DNA of 64,000 nt from Bugulina stolonifera. Lineage: Eukaryota; Bryozoa; Gymnolaemata; Cheilostomatida; Bugulidae. The notes below the pieces were generated by a model. It saw nothing but the letters and a program-made list of their open reading frames with translations, was not told the DNA's origin and did no database searches. This document shows, piece after piece, positions 35,085-46,506 of this stretch (position 1 is its first letter; each line of letters begins with the position of its first letter). The stretch is from positions 5,189,501 through 5,253,500 of the forward strand of contig OW285192.1 in the NCBI GenBank assembly GCA_935421135.1. The letters are read 5' to 3'. Position numbers and translations under genes: made by a program.

Positions 35085-35185
35085 ACGTGCCTCTTTACAT
35101 GGGTACAAAAAGGACATAATTGCTCAGTAATGCACATTATAGGTATATGGGTAACATTCTACTACATAATTAGGTTACATAAGTA
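35085..35185 (-). mobile_element. LTR1 5'-region fragment, reverse
   Basis: CTCTTTACATGGGTACAAAAAGGACATAATTGCTCAGTAATGC is the complement of the LTR1 segment that reads GCATTACTGAGCAATTAT...CCCATGTAAAGAGG in forward copies (for example 27460-27510). Both ends of the LTR are missing. Confidence 0.6.
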
Positions 35186-35218
35186 AGTGTGTTCGCAATG
35201 TCTGAGGCGACCTTCCTC

Positions 35219-35535
35219 TCATGAATAGCATGCCTTCTTATCAGATTGGTGTGTTGAACCTGCTGTAGAACATAGTACTATAATTGCTAGTATCTATTTT
35301 ATTGAATGAACACTGTATTTCTTATAAAACAGTTGTGAAAACTCAATATTGCTTCTATGTAGCTTTGTCAGAGTTGAGATAATCAAAGTTTTGAAAATTG
35401 ACATAAAGCTAGGTGGAGATAACTCCTAATGCTGACAACACTATGGTTATTTTAGAAATTTTGGGGCTACTTTTTTGCAGTTTAGCATCTATTAGCTACT
35501 ACTTAAACAGTTTAGATATGTTTGTAGATGTCTCA
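35219..35535. repeat. Second copy of the 14.3-kb dispersed repeat
   Basis: Aligns with 14347-14672 from CTCATGAATAGCATGCC to TAGATATGTTTGTAGA. Here the sequence continues into AAACTTTCAGTACAGTCCATC, whose complement also occurs near 11640-11690, so the true repeat may be longer. No coding content. Confidence 0.65.
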
Positions 35536-36224
35536 AGAAATGCAATTCTGAAACTTTCAGTACAGTCCATCTTTAAATGCATTAATGTGATTTATATAAG
35601 TTATAATAGCATTAGTACTAATTGTACTATACTCTGCTATTTTCACTGATATCTTTGGCTACTAGAATGTATGTATCATACTAGTTTATTCCTCTATAAA
35701 TTTTCCTCTTTTATCTATTTGTAATAGTGCCTTTTTCCACTCGATTTTTTATGATTTGTAACTGAACCTATTTTTGTTCCGAGACTGACCTTTTGTGCTT
35801 TTTAACCTTTTGGCCTCAGTCTGGAATTGATTTTCATGTATGAGGAGCACAATTTCACATTCTTAATTGTCTGTACTCTCTATCTCTTGTTCAATAAAGT
35901 CATTTTGCTGAACGGGATTATGCAGTCTCCTACTGTCTACTGCTAATGGTAAGGTTTCAGGCACTCTCGCCTCGTCATGGGTCTCCCTAGGTAGTATGTG
36001 ACTACTACCAGCATCTAGCAGTTCAACCCTTCTCCACAGTCTTACATGTAGGTGCCACTTCCACAGCCTAGCTATAGACATTATACCCACTGGACTCAAT
36101 GATTGCTCCAGGGATCAGTGTCACTCCTTCTTCTACAAATGTGCTTACGCTGTTCAGTTGTACTTGCGAGTCTCTTGCAACTCTGGCCTGTGTGTTGTAT
36201 GGCTGTGGCTCAGCTACTCAGCTG

Positions 36225-36494
36225 AACACAATAATAATAATATAATAATATAATACCCATGGCGCCAGACACAAATCTTTAATGTGGCTGCCCAATAGCA
36301 GAGCTAGTCGAGGGGCCACCACGGCTCCTAGAGCTGGATATTATTATAGTTCTATATGGCACAGAGGGAAAACCTTCTTCGGGGCGAGAACCTCCAGGTC
36401 ATTGGCGGGACTTGAACCCACGTCCTTGCAGATAACTTGTGTAATTGCTGCAAGACCAGAGCGGCTAGTGCTAGACCACTCAGCCACCAGCACC
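36225..36494 (-). mobile_element. SINE with tRNA-Leu-like head and (ATT)n tail
   Basis: Minus strand: GGTGCTGGTGGCTGAGTGG (36494 downward) has an A box, and GGTTCAAGTCC (36418-36408) a B box, separated by about 60 bases with a long variable arm as in class II tRNAs such as Leu or Ser. The tRNA-like part spans 36397-36494; an unrelated body of about 150 bases follows and the element ends in TTATTATATTATTATTATTG. The acceptor ends do not pair well, so it is not a working tRNA. Confidence 0.72.
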
Positions 36495-38464
36495 TAATAG
36501 TATCCTATCATCCTATAACTTTATTACTACAGGAGGCAATTAATTAAGGCTAACCAATTACGATCTACATGTACATCAGAATGATATTTTCTACACTGAT
36601 CGATTGCTATCCCCAGTGTTATACATGTATATTGCAAGTCTCAAGTTGACCACAAGACTATTTTGGGTAGACAATGGTTTAATTTATTGTTTGATGCATT
36701 ACCTTGTTACCTGTTATTGCCAGCAAATTTGTTGTATTGCTAGCACTAAATACTTTGCTTATTATTTGCCCGATTACCATTTCATTTGTTCAAAGCCACA
36801 TTAAAAGGGGATCCTTTCTGTGGCATTCATTCTGCTTGAGACCAGAGTTGTGCTAATCGATTAAAATCAATTTAATTGAGTATTGAGTTCCAATTGATTG
36901 CCAGTAGCTGGGAATCCTACTCAGTTCAGGAAACTTTTGCTATAAATCTACATGTAAACCCTAATTTAATCTTCTAGCTTCCGGGTTAATCTTAATCCTA
37001 ATCATTTGCTCTTGACTTTTCAAATCTAGCTGAAATTGCTACAATCACATGGCTTAATTGCTGCAAAAAGTATAAGAGGATAACTCATGCTGTGAGCAGA
37101 CAGCTGCTTTAAATTGCACATGCATATTTTCACCTACTATGTAATCAGTAATCTGTATAAAAATGAACTTGTATACAAGCATAATCAACTTTATAGTTGA
37201 TTAGAAAAATGAACTTGTATACAAGCATAATCAACTTTATAGTTGATTAGAAAGATGAGATTCTTTGCTCATCAGACAACTTACCCCAGAAATCTGATCT
37301 TATTTTAAATAGAGATTAAGTCAAGCAATATGACTTTATCCATTTCTAATCAGTTTTTCACTACATTCTATCTAATCTTAATTTATTCCATATCTTGAAA
37401 AGAATGAACTGAGCCAACCATTAATTACTTTTAGCTTCCAATAAAACAATCTTAATCAACCTTGATCTTTGAAATCAGTTCAAAGCACACCTCTGTTTGA
37501 GACATCCTGATACGGCGGCCATAGCAATGTGCCTCATGTGCAGTTAGCTCAGTGCACAGATACTGCTTTAAAATAGTATAGGAAATTTTCCACTTCAGGT
37601 CTGTTCACTGTGCTAGGTGATTGTGGGATTATGATCTAGAGACCAACGGTGTATAACAGTGCCGCTTATTGGGTCTTGAGATAAGCGTTAGCCAATAGGA
37701 TTAGTATACGAGACTGAGGCATAGAACACAGGAGCGAACACACAGACACTTCTATTCTTATCATAGGTGAGTCTAGTTGGACTGATAAATTCTATCCTGT
37801 ACAGACTATACCTTGACTTGACAGTGATTAGGTATTGTAGAACCTCGGGTGGAAACTCCAGTCAAGGGTTTGTTGTTTTTACACCAATGTGGAACCAAAT
37901 CCCTGGTTGCACAAAAATAAATTTCATTGTATCTCGCAACGAAAACACCATAATATTTACAGTGCATACAACCAGTATAGCGAAAAGCCTAACACGCCTT
38001 GTATAGCAAGGCGGCCATAAAGGAGAGTCTCATGTACAGCTGGTTCCTTTTTAAACAAAGCCAAATTGGTGTGGCGACCAATATGTCTAGTCACTGGGTC
38101 AGGCGGTTAGGTGCCGCAGAGCTTAAGGTTTCTAACTCCAACAAAAGAACTTTGATTTTCACAGATGTGAAACTGTGTCTTTCGCTACTCATAAATAAAA
38201 TGTATCACTACACATCGACCTGTTTATTCATCAACCTAGTAAACCCCTGACTCAGCATGTTCGACCATAGAAAGATGACTAAGTATGGGTTAAGAAAACA
38301 AGTCCATATCTGCATGACCTGACTTTGGTTGACTTGACCTGAGTTAATTTGGTACTATGGTACTACATGTACTTTTTAACCGCAGGCTTGGTGCGCACGC
38401 ATACACCTGTGACCCTCAAAGGGAACTCCCAGTTCTTACCCCGTACATGTGCAATAGTCCAAAC
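36495..38464. other. No gene recognised; short tandem duplication at 37161-37252
   Basis: AT-rich sequence. At 37161 a 46-base unit (AAATGAACTTGTATACAAGC onward) is repeated once with no gap; each unit holds the palindrome CTTGTATACAAG and the inverted repeat AATCAACT/AGTTGATT. Nothing else is recognised, including in the short frames at 37767-38250. Confidence 0.5.
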
Positions 38465-39057
38465 CAGTGTTCAAAGTGGAACAAATGAGGTGGGTGCATG
38501 TGCATGCAATCTTACAGATTAGTTGTGTATAGCTATCCACTTAATCTTATAGTAGCTAAGAATTTAGTGAATTACTAAAATGAAAAAAATATATGCTCTG
38601 GTGGGATTCTAACCCAAGACCCTATGAATGATAGCCAAGCACTCTACCACTATACTATTAGGTCCACAGTGACTGTGTGGGAAAACCAGCTATTGATGAG
38701 GGTATACAGGTGTCTTCGCGACCTCTTGGACGGACCTGGATTGCAATTAAAAATCATAAGATGGCCGTCCGACCCAGGTCAGAAGGGCTATTGGCCTGGG
38801 ATTTTGCTTGACCGGACAAAACCATTCCTAGCTCATCGGCACACCTTATTTCTTCCAGCGACAATGAGGATTTTGCTCTTGGCCCAGGTCGGTGCGCTCG
38901 CGACCCTGTGACGGATGTGTGCCAGAAAATATTTTTGTAAATCGGCCTGGGTCTGAAGTTCAGGTCTCGAAGACACCTTACGTCTGCCGGCCTGGTAGCT
39001 ACTAAAATTGAGGTGAGTTGCACCATATACTCCCATGTAACCATACTTCAAACCCTG
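38465..39057. mobile_element. CAGTGTTC hAT-like MITE with tRNA-like block, split by a second MITE
   Basis: Left end CAGTGTTCAAAGTGGAAC, right end CATACTTCAAACCCTG (degraded). Interior matches the 18150 and 49543 copies, including TATAGCTATCCACTTAATC and the tRNA-like block at 38594-38660 on the minus strand. A 271-bp MITE sits at 38708-38978; without it the sequence aligns through GAGGGTATACGTCTGCCGGCC with the other copies. Confidence 0.78.
38708..38978. mobile_element. Short MITE, AGGTGTCTTCG ends, 3-bp TSD TAC
   Basis: Left end AGGTGTCTTCGCGACCT and right end AGGTCTCGAAGACACCT are inverted repeats with one mismatch over 17 bases. TAC flanks both sides (38705-38707, 38979-38981), and comparison with empty copies of the host MITE confirms exactly three duplicated bases. 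A right-end fragment lies at about 44519-44620 and a possible minimal relic at 16531-16552. The superfamily is unclear: three-base duplications occur in Harbinger-, CACTA- and Academ-type elements. Confidence 0.75.
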
Positions 39058-39212
39058 GTTGAAGCACATCAGGTCAACATGGAGGCAGGCCAACAATGTG
39101 GTCTAAACTGGATGCACATGTGCCTCTAATATACCTGTAGGTCAATCTAACTTTTCTATGTTGATTAGCCTTGTGAATAGCTATTGCGAAAACAGTTAAA
39201 CTGTCAACCTGC

Positions 39213-39257
39213 GTTTCTCTCCTCTCTCTCCCCTTTCTCCTCCCCCCCCCCCCCCCT
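39213..39257 (+). repeat. Polypyrimidine tract ending in a C15 run
   Basis: TTTCTCTCCTCTCTCTCCCC followed by TTTCTCC and a run of about fifteen C. The minus strand is an uninterrupted purine tract with long G runs, able in principle to form triplex or G-rich structures. Confidence 0.85.
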
Positions 39258-39372
39258 TAATTTCAAAGTACCAAGGTTGACCCATGACACTAGTCTACTT
39301 CTTCAGGTAATCCAGAGTCTATACTAGAATTAAGTCAAGCTGTGTGATGTCTACACTGACTCTGTTACATAA

Positions 39373-40316
39373 TAGGCATATTCGGGTATTGCACGGCGCA
39401 AGCTTTATAAATACATGTAGCAATCTGCAGCAACAACAATTTATTTTATTCAATAATATTGTGGTGGTAAAATGCACCTCTAAACTCAGCCTCCCGACTA
39501 AATTGTGCTTGTTGTGAACATTTATTGTATAAGCTTACCTGTGTTAACTTGTCTGTGTAGTGAACTGTCACTTATATATTGATAATGTGCATTACTGAGC
39601 AATTATGTCCTGTTTATACCCATGTAAAGAGGGCCGACCTCTCAGAAGTACTTGATATTCAGTTTGTACATGAATTGGATGATTTTAAGCATCTTTGTTG
39701 TACATGACATGTTTTGAGCTGGCCACCATCTTGTTGTGCAATTTCCGGAGGACACTACATCAGCCTTTATACCGGAACTTCCTCCAGAAGTTCTTATAGT
39801 ATATAAAGCACATTGTTTTTATGTTCATTGTCTCAGCTGATGCTTGGATCTCAATAAAGACACCTATATACTACTTATACCGAGTCTTCATTTCATAGTA
39901 TTGGTCGCTCCAGTCGTCAAGGTCCTCGACCTTGCTTCCCGAGCTTCCTGCTAGGTTGGAACATACTCTTTCTCAGTATAGCAAACAAACATTGACTTGA
40001 GCCCACATGGGTCGTCTTGAGTAGTCATTGGACTACTAATACCTGTTGACCTTTCATGTAATGAGAAGACCTAGCACCACTCATAGGTTCTTCATTTTGA
40101 ACAAGGGGTCATCTTAGGACGACATACACAACTCCCCAAAAACCATTACAATATCACGCTAGCTATGATGCTATGTTAGACGTGCCAAGTAATAATATTT
40201 ATTGCTCGCAGGAGATTTCTCTTCAGATCAAGCATTAGTCACGTTTGAATGCTTAGGCTGTGTTCGGGTATTAAAAGCAGCCCTATATGAACCAGTACAG
40301 TTTCCAAATACAGCTA
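39373..40316. mobile_element. MITE (TAGGC ends, TSD ATAA) split by an LTR1
   Basis: Left end TAGGCATATTCGG and right end CCAAATACAGCTA are inverted relatives of the 18491 element; ATAA flanks both sides. Inside, 39460-40150 is a solo LTR. The remaining MITE is about 250 bp, the same size as the 18.5-kb copy. Confidence 0.72.
39460..40150 (+). mobile_element. Solo LTR, family LTR1, TSD ATAT
   Basis: Starts TGTGGTGGTAAAATG and ends AACCATTACA, with ATAT at 39456-39459 and 40151-40154. TATAGTATATAAAGC box near 39797 and TCTCAATAAAGACACC near 39850. Confidence 0.87.
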
Positions 40317-40377
40317 ATAAATAGTCCTATAACATATGCTGCTAAATGAAATCAACTAACATACAATGTAGCATCTA

Positions 40378-41762
40378 CAGTGGAACTTGCTTAATTCAAA
40401 CTGCAAGGGACCACCATAATTGGTTTGAATTAGGCCGAGTTTGAATTGTGTGTTCCCTTCATTTTATATAATGACATGCATCACATGTACAAGACAACAG
40501 TATAAAAACGCATATAGCTGAGGAACAGTGAAGCAATTGGTAGGTTTTCCCAGCTTAGTTTGAGCAGAAACAGATTGCAGTAGTAACTACTAATAACTAC
40601 TAACTAGTAGCAGCAATTATTTGGTGACTAATCCTGGCTGTGATAGTATTATCAATGCTTATGGTGTGAGCCTAAGCCGCATGAATTTTAAATTACAGAT
40701 AGTAAGTTTGGATTATTTGAAGCCATTTATATAGTGCTCAGCAGAGACCAAGGCTAACAGTTTGAACCAGCCAAGTTTTTAAAATAATATTTAAAAAACT
40801 TCGCTGGTTCAAACTGTTAGACAATCCAACACAATATTATTGTGATGGATTGGCCGACTGATCCGACACCCAGGCCGACCTATGCAGAGGTCATCAAGAA
40901 GGCCTTGTCACCCAAGCGAATACTTTCCATCTTGAGTGGCTCTAAGAATGCCTTTATGTCTAAATTACTTGTGAAATAAGTGCATCTATTATCTTATTAT
41001 ATTCTAAGTCTTTTGCCTATTATAAAGTGATGGTCGATGTCATAGATAATGCTCATATTTACATATAATCCTTTTCCTATTATTGTAAGCACTTTTTGTG
41101 CATGGCCGGACCTTTTGATGGTTGGACCTCGGGCATTTTCAGCCATCCTGCTATGCAATTTCCGGGAACGATGCCTTATCATACAGCCCGACCCCCTGTC
41201 GGCCCTTTTAGCCGGGAGTTAAATTCATATAAAAGCCAGCACATTTTCTATGTTAAATCAGTTGTTGATTGCGCTTCAATAAAGCAACATTTCCTAACTC
41301 AACCTACAGAGTCTTACTCTTGCAGGCAGGCAGCTCCAGCCTTGGTCCTTGGACCTTTAGCGCCTGAGCTCATCCTCATACTCGTTTAAGTCTCTTACTA
41401 CACTCCTTGCTGAGTATAAACCTTGGACCTTAGTCGATCCCGGATTCTTCAATGAATCTAGCATCTGACATACGTCCCCTTTTCTCTAATACAGATACTT
41501 TCTACACTCCTACGGGGTCTAAACCATCGGATCTACGTTGACCCTTGACTCTTTAATGAGTCCAAGCATCGGCCTACGCTCTCTACAATAACTACAAGAG
41601 CTTTGCTTAACTGTTCACTCTTTGTGTAATGTGTGGAAGTTTACCTTGGCAGCCCACTACCACTACCAAGCACTTCCCGCACCCGTGCTACATCGGCACT
41701 CGTGCGATAACCATACACTAAAACATTACAATATTCAAGGTTGAATTAAGCAAGTTCCACTG
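40378..41762. mobile_element. Pogo/mariner-like element with nested LTR2
   Basis: Left end CAGTGGAACTTGCTTAATTC after TA; right end GAATTAAGCAAGTTCCACTG, an inverted repeat of at least 20 bases, followed by CA where TA is expected. The CAGTGGAAC start and TA target fit Tc1/mariner-pogo elements. A 67-base internal hairpin spans 40754-40820 (CTAACAGTTTGAACCAGC and its inverse). The LTR2 at 40841-41730 is inserted near the right end, leaving a MITE of about 495 bp. The same ends enclose 45016-48663. Confidence 0.75.
40841..41730 (+). mobile_element. Solo LTR, family LTR2, nested
   Basis: Starts TGTGATGGATTGGCC and ends AAAACATTACA; flanks TTAT and ATAT differ at one base. Contains the GGCCGGACC/CGGGCATTTTCAGCC U3 segment and TTGCGCTTCAATAAAGCAAC polyadenylation signal near 41275. 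Confidence 0.8.
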
Positions 41763-42174
41763 CATTTATATTACAACATACATTTTGTAGCATAGCATTG
41801 TATGTCTAAACTAACCAATGACCAGTAAGCTAGCATAACGTCTATTTGCCACAGAGATTTCACACAGCTCACTGTCAATGGTTTTCCTTGGCTTGCTTTG
41901 ATAATATATTCTGCAAAAATTAATACAGCCTGCATTTCAGTATTACCATTGGTGCACTGTACAGGACACTTACAGCACTACGTACAATACTGTAGGTACA
42001 AACTGGTAAACTAGTGTGAAACTGTGGAAATTGGGGGTAAAACAGAGAATGGTTTTAAGAGCATAATAAATTTTGAGCAACTATGAGTTGAACATCAGTA
42101 GTTGGTCAAAATAAATGAATAAATAAACACTACATCACCTGAGATGTTGTATCACACCAACTGAGACAATGCAT

Positions 42175-42959
42175 TGTGGTGAGGCGGACACTTCTAAGCA
42201 CTGACATTATAAGTGTCGACCCTCCCAAATCAGATACTTACTGTATTTTATTGTCTCTGGTGGTTCTTTGCCTCTATACACACTCGTCTCTATTTACCAT
42301 ACATCGTCTAATTACTCTTGTATATATGTATATGCTATCGTATATTGTGCATACTCATTATTGTATTGCGTGTAATTGGCTTATATTTTGCGCTCACCTT
42401 AAATCAGTTATAACTTGTCTATAAATCTTACCTGAATGCTTGGTTTTATAGGGCTGGCAGCCTACTGTATTATTGCAATCTTATGCATCATGTATCTAAA
42501 TTATTATACATGTCTTTCTAAACTTGACCAAACCTAAGAGGCCCAACATCGTACCTTTTTGTATTATTGCAAAACAGTTAAGACCGGAGTAGCGGTTGTA
42601 TCTTACCAGAAGTCTTACTGAGAATGTAAAACTATATAAGGCGATCGATTTACATTTAGCATTCAGTTATTACTTGGAGTTCAATAAAGACATATCTACT
42701 ACAAATATCATCTAGAGTTGTTTTCTCAGCTTTCAGTCTCATTGTACTGAGTAGCCTAAAGTGACTAAGCTAGCATAGACCATACTCATGAAACTAAGCA
42801 ATAACTCAGACCTATAGGTCGTACACGCAATACAATCTACCAGAAAACTACTACTCAGTTTATGTAACCTGGAAGCAGATCTAATCGACTACTCATAGAC
42901 ACTTTCCACACCCATACCCATTGGTACTCGCATGCATGCCTAGCACGGAATTCATGACA
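42175..42959 (+). mobile_element. LTR of a third family (tentative)
   Basis: A TGTGGTGAGGCGG start, a CTATATAAGGC box near 42632 and GTTCAATAAAGACATATC near 42683 reproduce the promoter-to-polyadenylation layout of LTR1/LTR2 with otherwise different sequence. The right end is taken as TTCATGACA at 42959, giving flanks GCAT and GTAT; this end is a guess. Confidence 0.5.
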
Positions 42960-43018
42960 GTATCACACCACCTAAGACTTACCATGGTGATTGAAAGGTT
43001 GTTCAAACTTCCTGGTAA

Positions 43019-43563
43019 TAGGCCTGCAACGATTCACAAAATACTGTTTCGATTTTTTCGATTCTGCCAATTAACTTTTTCGATTTTTTCGATCCGATAC
43101 CATTTACGTTGCAGTAGTTCTTCGCAACAGTATTTTAGAACACTGTCAGTTGTAGTAGTTGAGTTGATAATTCCATTTTAGAATCACCAAAAAGAGTAGA
43201 ATGAGTAGATTCCAGAAGCATACCCTTCTAATTGTGTGGAATATCAAATACAAATTGCATGTTTGGGGCATTTATATAATTATAGACTTATATTAGTAAT
43301 ACATCTTAGCACATGATGCATTTTATAGCTATCCACTTAGTGCCAACAAAATTACTAGAAAAAACTGTGCTTCACTGAGATTCGAACTCATGACCACACG
43401 TTTGTAAAGCGAGCGCTCTGCCACCATGCTATGGTGATAATGGGATTCCCAAGACTAAGTATATATTTAACAAGAATCGAAAATTGAGTGCAATAAATCG
43501 ATATTGAAAATACTGCAAATTAATCGTATCGAGAATCGTTATCGATTCATCGTTGCAGGCCTA
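43019..43563. mobile_element. hAT-like element with exact 8-bp TSD and internal tRNA-like sequence
   Basis: Ends TAGGCCTGCAACGAT and ATCGTTGCAGGCCTA; the octamer CCTGGTAA flanks both sides (43011-43018 and 43564-43571). Subterminal CGATTTTTTCGATTC-type repeats occur on both sides. In the middle, on the minus strand, 43369-43438 has TGGCAGAGCGC and GAGTTCGAATCTC boxes and a tRNA-Val(TAC)-like anticodon region, preceded by TATAGCTATCCACTTAG as in the CAGTGTTC family. Confidence 0.87.
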
Positions 43564-43896
43564 CCTGGTAAGCAAATAGATGCGGTTGCGTGATTGGTAG
43601 CAGATGTTTGTGATAAACTCATTGATTCTACCATCACATTGATCTCCATGTGGTTGCCTGCCAGTGTGTATGAACTTCACCATACCTACAGTGTACATAC
43701 ATTGCATCAGCACATACACATAGCACAATATTGCATCCTACGTACATGACCAACCTGTGCGACATTATGCAGCGCGATACGGTACAATACTGTAACGTAC
43801 AATGCGTTCCATTAGCTTCTTAAACTTTCCACACTACAAACAATTTTAGATATAAAGTTTCTAGAGTAATTTGATATGAACCCTCCACAGTTGCCA

Positions 43897-44836
43897 TTAA
43901 AGGGGTTATGACATATGGTTTACATCTATGTTCAATGCAGCCTCTCTTACTTAGGTTTGTTGCGTTTGTGCTACTATAAGCAGAGTGGGGCCTCTTGCCT
44001 ACGATTGACTCAATAGCACTATTCAATGCTGCTTCAAACGCAACTTTGTTATGAAGTGCTTTATGTCATCTAGATAAAATTGTTGAGTTCAAGCTGTTTG
44101 CATAGAAAGAGTACAGTTAGTGAACAAATGATTTAACAGTGTTTACTAATATAGCTGTAGGATGACCTGTGCAAGTTTTTGAATTTTTCTGGGTTTTTCT
44201 TTTGCTGGCAATAACTATCTGCCTTTGTTGGTAGGTCCAATATTTCATCTGGCCACACTATATAGCTGCTATTATTGTGTTATTCTATATGCCTATACAT
44301 TGTGTTGTGGCCTAGTTCTTCTAAATATAGCCTGGAAGGCACAAACATGGGGTTACTACAGTATTAGAATAGTAAATATCTAGGCATCTAATATATTGTG
44401 CCACTAAATAGCTGAGTGTGTCTTAATGCTACTTTAAAACACGTGGCATAACCCCTTCAAAAAAAGCAAATAAGCTGTAAAAATCTTGCAAAAATGTAAA
44501 AATTTAAAAATTTTGTTTTTGGCCCAGGCCGGTGTGTTCGCGACCCTGTGACAGATGTGTGACGGAAAATATTTTCGTAAGTCGGCCTGGGTCTGAAGTT
44601 TAGGTCGTGAAGACACCTAACAAATTCTGCGAAATGTTGTGTTTACCACTTGCACTCTTTCTATGCAAACAGCTTGAATTGAAGGAAGCTTTCTATAAGA
44701 CATAAAGCATTAAATAGTGTTAGTTAGTCAGGTGTGGGCAAGAGAAAACAGCTCTGCTTATAGTAGCACAAATGCAACAAACCTAAATAAAGCAGGGTGA
44801 ATTGAAATAAGGCATAAACCACACGTTAAAACCCCT
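43897..44836. mobile_element. TTAA MITE copy followed by an inverted partial copy
   Basis: 43897-44460 matches the 12461-13037 MITE from TTAAAGGGGTTATG to CATAACCCCTTCAA. It is followed by a right-end fragment of the AGGTGTCTTCG MITE (about 44519-44620), then 44640-44836, which is the complement of the first 200 bases of the TTAA MITE and ends ACGTTAAAACCCC. The whole could fold back on itself. Confidence 0.68.
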
Positions 44837-45128
44837 GTGCTGAACCTTTTAATTCATTAGCGCTGTCCAGCTAGGTAGTAAAAAACGAAAAGTCTGCCCT
44901 ATACATAGATTGGTTACACACATTTTACATGACTACATGTGAAGCAGTTCAAACTTTGCTAACCTCTTTAGGAGAAAAGTTTCTTTGGTACTATTAGTGA
45001 CCTAGTAAGCTACTACAGTGGAACTTGCTTAATTCAAACTTCAAGGGACCACCACTTTTGGTTTGAATAAAGCACGAGTTTGATTTATGTGATCTCCAAA
45101 TTTTGTATACATTACGTACTCGCATTTT

Positions 45129-45267
45129 TACATGTGCATGCAGCTAGGCCTACATGTACAATAGGGACAGCATTGTGCGGATAGGAATAGTTCTACATTG
45201 TAGAACTATTCCTATCCGCACAATGCTGTCCCTATTGTACATGTAGGCCTAGCTGCATGCACATGTA
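45129..45267. repeat. Perfect 139-bp palindrome (69-bp arms, 1-base spacer)
   Basis: Every base from 45129 to 45197 pairs with 45267 down to 45199; the single unpaired base is T45198. Such a sequence is either a recent fold-back duplication, a natural hairpin source, or an assembly artefact, because long palindromes without spacers are unstable. Confidence 0.95.
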
Positions 45268-45430
45268 TGCATGCATGAGCTAATATTTTGCTGCAACTCT
45301 GAATATACATGTACATGTAATTTAAGAAATGCAATTTTTATCATGAAAGCTTCCAGTTTAATAAAACTAGTACTGTTTAGGGTTTATTACAGTCAAAACT
45401 ACAATACTGCAGATCGGTACCAAGTAATAT

Positions 45431-46202
45431 TATGGTGGAAAGAGAACCTTGTCACCTAAATGGATCCTTTCTGTCCTAAGTCACTCTAGATGTTCATGTA
45501 TTCGTGTTCAGAAATGCTTGTTTAGATTACTCATGTAAATCATTATATCAAGTGGATATTATAGTATGAACTGTTTCTAAGTCTTTTGCCTATAATTATA
45601 AATAATGGCCGGTGTCTCAGATTATGCCAGTTTTTACATATTATATCTTTCACATGATTATAAGCCCTTTTCGTCATGGCCGACCCTATTTAGGTCAGAC
45701 CTCGGGCACTTTTCAGCCATATTGTCATGCAATTTCCGGGGCCAATACTCTATCGCTCCACCCGATACCTCTATCGGGCATTTTACCGGAACTTTTACCG
45801 GATACTGATTTAGTATAAAAGTAAGCACATTTTCTTATGCTAGTCAGTTGTTGATTGCGCTCTAATAAAGCATCATCTCTTAACTCAACCTACAGAGTCT
45901 TCCTCTTGCAGGCAGGCAGCTCCAGCTTTGGTCCCTTTGGACCTTTAGCGCCCGAGCTCATCCTCATATTCGTTTAAGGCACTTTTAGCACTCTTTATGA
46001 GTATAAACATTGGACCTATACCGATCCTTGACTCTTTATTGAGCCTAAGCATCGGGTCAACATCTTTACAACACTAATAAGAGCTACATAACTGTTCACT
46101 CTTTATGTAATGGTGGAAGTACAACTTTATAGACCACTCTCAAGCACTTCCCACATTAGTGTCTACATCGGCACCAGTGTGATCTACCCATAAAACGTTA
46201 CA
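45431..46202 (+). mobile_element. Solo LTR, family LTR2, TSD ATAT
   Basis: Starts TATGGTGGAAAG (TG mutated to TA) and ends AAAACGTTACA; ATAT on both sides. Has CCTATTTAGGTCAGACCTCGG and CTCTAATAAAGCATCATC near 45863. Two overlapping 67-68 codon frames inside are not genes. Confidence 0.8.
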
Positions 46203-46506
46203 ATATATCCAAAGTACAGGATAACAGTATAAATTGAGAGAGGGCAACTTCAAATTTAAGTCAACGCCAGAGCTGCAGTGCGCCATTGGACAACATGCAT
46301 GAAGAAGGTACTTTTACTTTCTTTAACATACAAATTTGGGATACACTAATTGAGAGAGGATAACTCCATAACTTCAAGCTGTAGCTATGCTAAAGATATC
46401 TTTGGCTATGCCACTGTTATTGTACTAAGATCATTTTGTAACAAATCTTTGATCCCAGGCTTTTAGACTAATCTAACTGGCTTTAAATTCGACCGGTAAG
46501 CAGTAG

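Noticed and set aside
35863..36099. Minus-strand 78-codon frame near 36 kb
   Set aside because: No splice sites that fit and no motif; adjacent frames give competing short open stretches.
45129..45267. microRNA precursor
   Set aside because: Perfect pairing with a one-base loop is unlike miRNA hairpins, which have a loop and mismatches.
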